Positions 1-6,500 of a stretch of DNA of 9,522 nucleotides are shown in pieces (the first letter of the stretch is position 1; each line of letters starts with the position of its first letter). Under the pieces are notes generated by a model. It saw only the letters and a program-made list of their open reading frames with translations, was not told where the DNA came from and made no database searches. Origin of the DNA: CBDUQN01 sp965369375 (GTDB lineage: Bacteria > Krumholzibacteriota > Krumholzibacteriia > Krumholzibacteriales > Krumholzibacteriaceae); contig CBDUQN010000106.1 in the NCBI GenBank assembly GCA_965369375.1, positions 1 through 9,522 of the forward strand, given 5' to 3'. The position numbers and the translations under genes are program-made.

Positions 1-283
1 TGAGACCACCCCACTTCATCGTATCGGTCGACGAATCAGCCCAGTTGTTCGTGTTGTTCCATGTAAGCGTCATGCAGCGAACACCGAGACGATGGTAGTT
101 GCGCAGGAGCCCCAGCGTGACCTGCATGATCTCCTTGTCCGATTGATCGGGGCTCGGCCAGCAGGCGAATATCTGCGCATCGAGACCGCCCTCGATCATT
201 CTCGGCAGATCCATGTGCCCGTCTTCATGGCGATCACCGAGATCGAACATCTCGTCACGTATCAATCTCATTAAGGGTATATC
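1..283 (-). pseudogene. Peptidase M19 (membrane/renal dipeptidase-type) remnant, N-terminally truncated and internally deleted, running off the window edge
   Basis: Read on the minus strand, the frame gives DGHMDLPRMIEGGLDAQIF followed by GVRCMTLTWNNTNNWADSS. These are hallmark segments of M19 dipeptidases, zinc enzymes that cleave dipeptides, usually at the cell surface. Two parts of the family are missing. The first zinc motif (DxHxD) should lie just before the segment DIPLMRLI, but only GGDIPL is left, and the frame is closed by TAA at 302-304. The roughly 90 residues normally found between the 'AQFF' strand and 'LGVRYMTLT', including the metal-bridging Glu of the EGG motif, are reduced to a short linker (about 113-160). 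No Shine-Dalgarno precedes the only usable ATG (269-271). I therefore call a decayed gene rather than an active enzyme. The C-terminal half lies outside the window. The family is clear; the pseudogene status is inferred from the missing motifs. Confidence 0.75.
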
Positions 284-322
284 GCCGCCGAACAACCGGT
301 TTTAGCAGAGGAAAGTTTCCCA

Positions 323-401
323 ACCGAAGATTGATTTCAGATGCTCTTTCAGTGGCGGGATTTACCGAAGATTGATTTCAGATGCTCTTTCAGTGGCGGG
401 A
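323..401. repeat. Perfect two-copy direct repeat, 38 bp, period 41
   Basis: A 38-base unit beginning accgaagattgattt and ending cagtggcggga occurs at 323-360 and again at 364-401 without a mismatch; the copies are separated by ttt. It lies between the broken M19 gene and the terminator of the pilin gene, outside any coding frame I believe. Two copies with a 3-base gap are too few and too close for a CRISPR array. Perfect identity suggests a recent slippage or duplication event. Confidence 0.9.
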
Positions 402-414
402 CTCACCGGCGCGG

Positions 415-473
415 AGAAAAAACGGCGAGGCCCGGGCCGGATGAGCTAAGCAGACAACCGACTCGAGCCTCGC
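415..473 (-). terminator. Probable rho-independent terminator behind the pilin-like gene
   Basis: On the minus strand, GCGAGGC (473-467) pairs with GCCTCGC (431-425), and the stem is followed after CG by six T (422-417). The loop is long, about 35 nt, but contains further GC-rich sequence that could pair. It starts about 20 nt past the stop codon of the pilin-like gene, so it should end that transcript before the M19 remnant. Confidence 0.6.
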
Positions 474-492
474 GGACCTTCAGGGTGTCGAT

Positions 493-999
493 TCAGTGAA
501 CGATCTTCGCGGATGTCGCTGCGTCCCCGTATATGTAGAGGGCATAGGGCAGCAAGTTTTTATTGCTCTTTATAGCGTACTCATCCGGGGCTATGCCGTT
601 GAATCGTATATCGATGCTGTTACTCGGGAAAAAATTCCAACCGCCTTGGTTGCCGGAGGTGGTGCCGCCGATATAATCCAGATCCTCGACGACTCTTCCA
701 TTGTAGAACTGGAGCCAAATCGTATTGATTGTCGCGGGAAACTCCTCCTCCATGACGTAAAACGATGTCAGGGCCATTTGAATGTTCTTGATGTTCTGGA
801 CGGTAACGGCCACCTCGGCGGCCTTCTTCGAACGGTTGAAGTTTGCCATTACTATTGTCGCGAGAAATCCGATAATCTCAATAACAATAAAGAGTTCCAG
901 GAGGGTAAACCCTGCTATACCAAGTCTGCGCAGAAAGGATCGCTTTCCCGGTGCCCCAACTCTTGCATTTCTCAATAGTAATTTACGCAGAAGTCGCAT
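493..999 (-). CDS. Type IV pilin / type II secretion pseudopilin-like protein
   Basis: Protein of 168 residues with a class III (prepilin) signal. A very basic 30-residue leader (nine Arg/Lys) ends in Gly30, followed by FTLLELFIVIEIIG and a hydrophobic helix. Prepilin peptidase should cut between Gly30 and Phe31 and N-methylate the Phe; the conserved Glu5 of the mature protein is present. The mature protein of 138 residues has a helix followed by a Gly/Asn-rich globular part without cysteines. Such proteins form pili, pseudopili or minor tip subunits in the cell envelope. I chose the ATG at 997-999 because GGAGGAG stands 6 nt upstream; an upstream ATG adding nine residues has no such site. 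The leader is longer than the 6-7 residues of classical type IVa pilins. Mature residue 11 is Glu, where most pilins have a small or hydrophobic residue. No assembly ATPase, platform or prepilin peptidase gene is in the window, so pilus versus secretion cannot be decided. Confidence 0.85.
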   Translation of the reverse strand: MRLLRKLLLRNARVGAPGKRSFLRRLGIAGFTLLELFIVIEIIGFLATIVMANFNRSKKAAEVAVTVQNIKNIQMALTSFYVMEEEFPATINTIWLQFYNGRVVEDLDYIGGTTSGNQGGWNFFPSNSIDIRFNGIAPDEYAIKSNKNLLPYALYIYGDAATSAKIVH

Positions 1000-1082
1000 G
1001 ATGCACTCCTCCAGAGCGACGAACATAGGATAATCGTCTTCCGGGGAGGATCATGCAAAAAATATGACAAAGAGGGGAAATC

Positions 1083-1307
1083 CTAGGCAGGCACCGCCTC
1101 GACCTTTTCGATTTCGGGGATTCTCTCCTTGAGGATTTTCTCTATGCCGAAAGCGAGCGTCATCTGCGACATCGGGCAACCAGCGCAAGCGCCTGTGAGT
1201 CTTACCTTTACGGTGCTTCCCTCGACAGCGACGAGCTCGACATCTCCACCGTCCGCCTGCAGCGACGGCCTTATTTCTTCCAATACTTTTTCGACTTTTT
1301 CTTTCAT
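1083..1307 (-). CDS. NifU C-terminal-domain (Nfu-type) Fe-S cluster scaffold/carrier protein
   Basis: A 74-residue protein that is almost only the Nfu domain. An N-terminal helix leads into RPSLQADGGDVELV, then a strand, then the CAGCP motif with Cys41 and Cys44, then a C-terminal helix. In this family two CxxC motifs from a dimer hold a [4Fe-4S] cluster that is passed to client enzymes in the cytoplasm. The length matches stand-alone bacterial Nfu domains without the A-type or NifU N-terminal parts. Start at ATG 1305-1307: GGAGGTG lies 7 nt upstream. A TTG five codons earlier overlaps that ribosome site and is unlikely. A strong promoter lies just upstream (1340-1368). The pilin-like gene follows on the same strand after an 83-bp gap, so the two may share a transcript, though their functions are unrelated. 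No suf or isc genes are visible. Confidence 0.93.
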   Translation of the reverse strand: MKEKVEKVLEEIRPSLQADGGDVELVAVEGSTVKVRLTGACAGCPMSQMTLAFGIEKILKERIPEIEKVEAVPA

Positions 1308-1339
1308 TACTTGCACCTCCAATGCGTTTTCAGATAAGT

Positions 1340-1368
1340 ATTATAATAAATTATGCCGCGTTTGGCAA
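1340..1368 (-). promoter_or_regulatory. Sigma70-type promoter of the Nfu-domain gene
   Basis: On the minus strand, TTGCCA (1368-1363) is followed by a 17-bp spacer and a perfect TATAAT (1345-1340). The predicted start of transcription is near 1333, giving a leader of about 26 nt that contains the GGAGGTG ribosome site. This is the best promoter match in the window. Confidence 0.8.
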
Positions 1369-1378
1369 AGAAGGAATC

Positions 1379-1397
1379 CAATATTATGCAATATTAT
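1379..1397. repeat. Short AT-rich direct repeat upstream of the Nfu promoter
   Basis: CAATATTAT occurs at 1379-1387 and 1389-1397, a period of 10 bp or about one helical turn. It lies about 11 bp upstream of the -35 box of the Nfu promoter, where an UP element or activator site would sit. A regulatory role is inference from position only. Confidence 0.4.
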
Positions 1398-1472
1398 ATA
1401 TCGCTTCAGGAATAGGGATTTTGATGTCCTCGAGCCGATCCACTATTGAAAAGGGCGGAACCGAGCAGACGG

Positions 1473-1491
1473 ACGGCAGTCAGACTGCCGT
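1473..1491. promoter_or_regulatory. Perfect 9-bp dyad (operator-like or hairpin)
   Basis: ACGGCAGTC and GACTGCCGT flank a single A, forming a near-perfect 19-bp palindrome between the M28 and Nfu genes. It has no T-run on either side, so it is not a typical terminator. It could be a dimeric regulator's binding site or an RNA hairpin behind the M28 gene. It is far from the Nfu promoter (about 105 bp upstream of the -35), which makes direct repression there less likely. Confidence 0.4.
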
Positions 1492-1520
1492 GACCGATCG
1501 TGAGAGGGGTGCCTACCTCC

Positions 1521-1576
1521 AATAAGGCGCTCCATGCTTTTCAGCGAGCCGGTCGCCGGGGCAAGGCCGCCTTATT
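1521..1576 (-). terminator. Weak candidate terminator or stem at the end of the M28 gene
   Basis: AATAAGGCG (1521-1529) and CGCCTTATT (1568-1576) are perfect 9-bp inverted arms that include the M28 stop codon. The 38-nt loop contains a second small stem, CCGG-TCG-CCGG. There is no run of T after the stem on the minus strand, so termination efficiency is uncertain. Confidence 0.3.
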
Positions 1577-3065
1577 TATCGTGGGGCCAGTCGCCCCAGA
1601 AAGCGAGGGCTTCTTCGAGTTTGTGCTTTCGCATCAGTTCCGCGACACCATCCTCATCGAGATGAGGCATTACCCTGTCGGGCGTAACTGCCAGCTCGAG
1701 CGCAAGGGCGGCGACGAAGGCTGCATCGAGATTGAGCTGTTCGAAGGTAATCTTGTCGTACGTGTCGGCTGCTGTATGATAGTAGCGCCAGCTTTCCTCC
1801 TCGAGCCGGGAGATCGGCGTAATAACGGGAACTCCCGAGAGAAGGAAAGGGCGGTGATCGCCGTATATGCTCACTCTGTGTGAAACGCCCCGTTCCAGCT
1901 CGAGCCCTTTCATCGACTCGAGCAACTCTTCAAAGAAGGCATGCGATCCCTCGTGACCCATAACCCTCACCCCGAGAGGCCTTCCTTCCATGTCGCAATT
2001 GATCATCGCCCGGCAATCGGCGAGCTCGGCGCTGTGAGCCGCCGCATACGCCCGCGCGCCGCTCAGTCCCGCCTCTTCCCCCATGAAGAGAACAAACCGT
2101 ATCGTCGCTTCCGGCTCAATACCGAGCCGCGCGATCGCCCTCGCCGCCTCGATGATTACAGCCGTGCCCGTGCCGTTATCGACTGCGCCCTGCCCGAGAT
2201 CCCATGAATCGAGATGAGCCCCGACGAGCACATATTCGCGCCTCGTCCCGGGGATTTCCCCGATGACGTTGGCGCTCGTTACGCGGCCGGTGAGATTCGT
2301 CATCTGGAGTTTCACTCGAACCCGCTTTCCCCGCTCCAGCTGTCTCCTGATCCACTCGCCATCCTCTTTCGAGATGCCGACGCCGGGTATCGGGCTCGTG
2401 CCGTCCAGCCAGCACATCCCCGTCATGGGAAGGTTTCCCGCCTGCTTCGTCTGGTAGAGAAGTCCCGCCGCTCCGCTTTGAGCCGCTATGGCCATGACCT
2501 CGCTGCGGTGCATCCACCGCCCCCCCGGCATCGCCCCCGAAACGGCGAGCACGAACTTCCCGGCCACCTCGCTTCCCAGCGGTTCCAGCTGGGCGGGATT
2601 GCCATGGCCGACGTCTATTACCTCGGCCTCGATTCCTTCATCGGGCGTTGAAGGGGTATTGGCCAGGGCCACGGCATGCAGCTGCTTCCGGTACGGCTCT
2701 ATAAATTCGCAGGCAAACGGCCCCCGCTCCCATCCGAACATCTCGAACGGCTCCTCGTGCACGTTCGACAACTGATACCGGTTGAAGAGCCGCTCGACAA
2801 AGGCTCTCGCATTCCTTCCCGCTTCGGTGCCCGATACCCTCCCGCCGATTTCATCGCAGAGGACCCGTAGATTCTCCTCGATCTCGGTATTCGAAAGCAC
2901 TTCGCTCGTCACTGCAGCCAATCTCGCCTGTCTCGATTCCAACGAGCGCTTCTCTGCGGATCGCGTCTTTGTCGCCTCCGCCGGCACGACGTGCGACAGT
3001 ATCAACACCCAAGAAAGCGCGATTACTGTGAAATAGTGATACGGGAATCGCTTCGATCCGATCAT
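1572..3065 (-). CDS. Exported M28 family zinc peptidase with PA domain (carboxypeptidase Q / aminopeptidase type)
   Basis: Protein of 497 residues. A signal peptide (residues 1 to about 31, cut near VVPAEA) directs export. An N-terminal helical segment with LCDEIGGRVSGT follows, then a PA (protease-associated) insert around 130-265 and the M28 catalytic core around 266-460. The co-catalytic zinc site is complete: His284 in GAHLDSWD, Asp296 in GAVDNGTG (bridging), the Glu330-Glu331 pair (general base and ligand), Asp358 in INCDMEG and His430 in YYHTAADT. The enzyme should remove single residues from peptides, or cleave dipeptides, in the periplasm or outside the cell. The overall layout resembles carboxypeptidase Q-like members, but exo-specificity cannot be read from sequence. 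Start at ATG 3063-3065, with AAGGAG 6 nt upstream and a promoter at 3139-3167. It diverges from the large C1A protease gene; the two could supply endo- and exo-peptidase steps of one digestion process, which is inference. Confidence 0.93.
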   Translation of the reverse strand: MIGSKRFPYHYFTVIALSWVLILSHVVPAEATKTRSAEKRSLESRQARLAAVTSEVLSNTEIEENLRVLCDEIGGRVSGTEAGRNARAFVERLFNRYQLSNVHEEPFEMFGWERGPFACEFIEPYRKQLHAVALANTPSTPDEGIEAEVIDVGHGNPAQLEPLGSEVAGKFVLAVSGAMPGGRWMHRSEVMAIAAQSGAAGLLYQTKQAGNLPMTGMCWLDGTSPIPGVGISKEDGEWIRRQLERGKRVRVKLQMTNLTGRVTSANVIGEIPGTRREYVLVGAHLDSWDLGQGAVDNGTGTAVIIEAARAIARLGIEPEATIRFVLFMGEEAGLSGARAYAAAHSAELADCRAMINCDMEGRPLGVRVMGHEGSHAFFEELLESMKGLELERGVSHRVSIYGDHRPFLLSGVPVITPISRLEEESWRYYHTAADTYDKITFEQLNLDAAFVAALALELAVTPDRVMPHLDEDGVAELMRKHKLEEALAFWGDWPHDK

Positions 3066-3503
3066 GAAATGCTCCTTCGCCGTATTGCCCGGTTATCCGA
3101 TTCAATATCGTGCAATCGAAAATTCCGCGCTGCGCAGCATTTTAATTTAAATCATCAACCATTGCAATAATATACGCAGGGCGCCGAACCGCCGAAACAA
3201 ACGTGCGCACGGATTCCACGGAATGCCGTTTTCCGAAGCCGAATATCCAGGATGGCGCCGCCACAAAAAGCTTGTATGATAAACTTTCACATCTTATGTT
3301 ACAGTATAGAATTGAAAGCGCAATTAAGAGCCGTTCTCGATGGTTCGCTTATTGCTCCGGGAATCTCTATTGTGCGAAGGAGATGCTGCCTGAATGGGGC
3401 AGCACGATTGCTTTATACAAGCATTCTATTTATCAGGGGACTGTTTCAGTGCCGGTAACGTGAGAGGTCTTATAGCACATTGCGAAAAGGAGTCGACGTA
3501 TTC
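3066..3503. other. Divergent intergenic region with both gene leaders; no gene seen
   Basis: This 438-bp stretch separates the minus-strand M28 gene from the plus-strand C1A gene and should hold promoters for both. Short frames exist (for example 3203-3463 and 3252-3458 on the plus strand), but they lack ribosome sites and protein-like composition. Visible structures are the M28 promoter (3139-3167); a palindrome GCTGCGCAGC (3129-3138) at its expected start site; a palindrome CGTGCGCACG near 3203; and a hairpin TGCTGCC/GGCAGCA (3384-3390 with 3398-3404) about 100 nt before the C1A start. A weak plus-strand promoter candidate is TTGTAT, 17 bp, TATGTT (3272-3300). It would give the C1A mRNA a leader of nearly 200 nt containing that hairpin. 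Confidence 0.6.
3139..3167 (-). promoter_or_regulatory. Sigma70-type promoter of the M28 peptidase gene
   Basis: On the minus strand, TTGCAA (3167-3162), a 17-bp spacer and TAAAAT (3144-3139) match the sigma70 consensus at 4/6 and 5/6. Transcription would start near 3132, about 66 nt before the ATG. A perfect palindrome, GCTGCGCAGC (3129-3138), covers the predicted start point and could be an operator. Confidence 0.6.
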
Positions 3504-6500
3504 ATGAAAAGAGAAACCTGGATCACTGCGAGTGTAGCGTTGCTATGCCTCTTATCAGCGATTGCTCTCTTCACGTCATCGGCATTCTCCGAAACGAATG
3601 AAGAGGAGGAGATCGCCCGCATAAACAAGATGATCGAGGAGAAGGGGTATCATTGGACGGCGGGCAAGACATCCGTTTCGGGACTGTCGGCGGAAGAGAA
3701 GAAGAAACTTCTCGGATTTATCCCCCCTTCACCTGAAGTGCAGAGCAGAATTCCGCAGTATGTGCCGAAGGGAGTTATGCAGCTCCCCAACTCATTTGAT
3801 TGGAGAACCCGCAACGGGACAACACCCGGAAAGAATCAGGGTGGCTGCGGATCGTGCTGGGCGTTTGCCGCCGTGAGCCAACTCGAGGGTCATGTTCATT
3901 TTTACGACGGACGCATTGAGGACCTCTCCGAGCAGCAATGCTTGGATTGTAACGCATATGGCGGCGGGTGTGGCGGCGGGTGGCTCGGCGCCGCCTACGA
4001 GGTGTTTCAGGATCCGGGATCGGTAGGTGAGCTCTGCATACCATACCTGGCGGCCGACCAGCCCGATTGCGATCAGGATCAGTGCCAGGTTTTGGCGCGC
4101 ATCGCCAACTTCGCATATATCCCAAACAACGTAGATCAGATCAAGCAAGCGGTGCTGAATGGGCCGGTTGCCACTTCAATGGTCGTTCCCCCCGATTTCT
4201 ACAACTACACGTCCGGCTGCTACCAGTCCGACTACGACGAGCAGGTCGATCACGCCGTTGCCATCGTCGGCTGGCACAACGACATGTGCGGCGGAGATGG
4301 CGCGTGGATAATCAAGAACAGCTGGGGTACAGGGTGGGGATATGAAGGTTTCGGCTACATCAAGTACGGAACGGCCCGTATAGGCAGTTACTCGTACCAG
4401 ATAACATACATACCGAGCGTTATCTATGTAATGCTCGGCGCGCCCAACGGCGGCGAAGTGCTCGACGTAGGCGAGGAACAGCTGATCACCTGGATAACTC
4501 AGCGCGAAACGCCCGATTCGGTCAGTATCCTTTTGAGCCTCGATAGCGGCGCGAACTTCGATTCGACAATCGCCAATGGACTGATCGGCGCAGACTCATA
4601 CAACTGGACCGTTCCCGAGCTTCCCGTCGGAACGGCGCGTATCAAGGTCGTCACCTACTTCGGCGGCGTTGTCGGCGGCTATGACACGAGTGACGAAGAC
4701 TTCACGATAAAAGGATTGCCGTACCGTTACGTTTCGCCGTCCGGCGGCAACTATTTTCCGTACTCGATCCCGGAGTGGGCGGCGCACGATATCCGCGATG
4801 CGATCGATGTTGCGCTCGATAACGATACAATCAAAGTCGCGGGCAATGCGTATCTCGCGTCTTTGACTATCGACAAACCGATATACATCGTCGGCGGCTA
4901 CAACGCGGGCTTCACAGAGCAAGATCCCGTCACCAACGTCACAAGCCTGCAATCAACGGGAAGCATCGTATCGTTCATAAGCGCTCCGGGAGGGTGCGGC
5001 ATCGAGGGATTCACGATTATCGGAGGAACGGGACGGGTATCATCGTTTCCCAATAGCGGGATATACGGGGGTGGTATCTACAGCTACCTCTCGTCGCCAG
5101 TTATACGGAATAATGTGATAATGAACAGCGGTATAGCCACCGATTCGGATTTCAGCGGCGGGGGCGGCATCTGCTGCTATGGCGGTACTCCGGTTATTGA
5201 AGGAAACGAAATAGCGGACTGTCTCGGGCAATCGGGCGGCGGTATCTATCTGTACCAGAGCGACGCCATAGTTCGCAACAACACAATACGTGGAAGCGCA
5301 CCGAACGAATTCTACCTTGGCAATACAACGGGCGGCGGTATCTATGCCCTCCAGTCGACAGTCGCAATGGAAGGCAACGTGATCGCCGATAACGACGGCT
5401 ATAAGTTCGGCGGAGGAATCTACGCCGACCGGAGCACCGTGAGCATGAACGGGGACACCATTGCACTCAACGACTGCACAAACTCGGGCGGCGGCATCTA
5501 CACGTTACGCTCACCCCTCTCGATATCCCATTCGGTTATAACAGGCAACTCTTCCGCTTCGTGGGGTGGCGGAATATTTCACAAGGCGGACAGCATCGAA
5601 GTTTCGAATTCATTAATAATCAAGAATGAATCCGCAATGCTCGCAGGCGGCCTGTATGCCGACAGCGCATGGGGAGAAATCGCCAACAACACAATCGATC
5701 GCAACGAAGCGGTTCATGCCGGCGGTAATGTCTTCCTCGGCGCCATGGTCGACCTCACATTCAAGAATAACATGGTCACCTACGGGCAGGGGAATGGATT
5801 CCAGACAGGCAGCTTCGATAATTTAGCGTTCAAATACAACATCCTCTACGGCAACACGCCACTGGACCTACAAGCGCCCATTCCTGACGATACCACGAAT
5901 TATAACTGGTTCCCGCCGCTCTATGCAGACACGGCGTCGATGGACTATCACCTCCTCGTCAATTCGTTCGGAATAGACGGCGGCGACCCAATGGGCAACT
6001 CCGATCCCGACGGCTCGAGGGCCGATATCGGGGCATTCGGGGGACCGCTCGCCGTTATGGCGGCGCCCGAGTATGTCAAGAACCTCTCGGCGGTCGGCCT
6101 GGACGACTCGACCATCGCTCTCGCATGGGATCCGATGCCGGGGGATCTGAGTTACTACGCCGTTTACGGCAGCATGAACACCGGTTTCAAGCCGCTCGAT
6201 AGTAACCTTATCGGCACGGTCGATCCGGCTGAAAACACATTTCAGCACACGAGCATCAGCGACTGCCGGCACTATCGGGTCTCGGCGGTAAACACGGAAC
6301 TGTACGGCGGCGGGTACTCGGACGAGGTCGGCGCATGCGTCGCAGGCGTGGATCTCCTCCCTCCCATCGTGACTCTCGTTTATCCGACGGGCGGCGAGCT
6401 CATCGAAACCGGCGACATGATCCACATTCGCTGGATCGCGTATGACAACATCGGTGTCGACTCGGTCAACATCTATTTCTCCGACAACAACGGCGCCGAC

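Noticed and set aside
92..274. Plus-strand 60-residue frame
   Set aside because: It is antisense to clear M19 dipeptidase sequence and has no features of its own.
323..401. CRISPR array
   Set aside because: Only two copies are present, the gap is 3 bp instead of a spacer of about 30 bp, and no cas genes are near.
496..978. Plus-strand frame of 160 codons opposite the pilin-like gene
   Set aside because: The minus strand carries an unmistakable prepilin signal and a good ribosome site; the plus frame has neither.
1040..1062. Sigma54-like promoter for the pilin-like gene
   Set aside because: The minus strand shows GT-N10-GC with TTGCAT, but the essential GG of the -24 element is missing, and the match would leave a long leader. 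Pilin genes are often sigma54-dependent, so it was considered and set aside.
3203..3463. Possible small genes in the divergent intergenic region (86 and 68 residues)
   Set aside because: They overlap each other in different frames, have no ribosome sites, and show no protein-like pattern.
3480..3503. TTG start at 3480 for the C1A protease
   Set aside because: The AAAAGGAG ribosome site lies inside that extension. The ATG at 3504 starts directly at a normal signal peptide.
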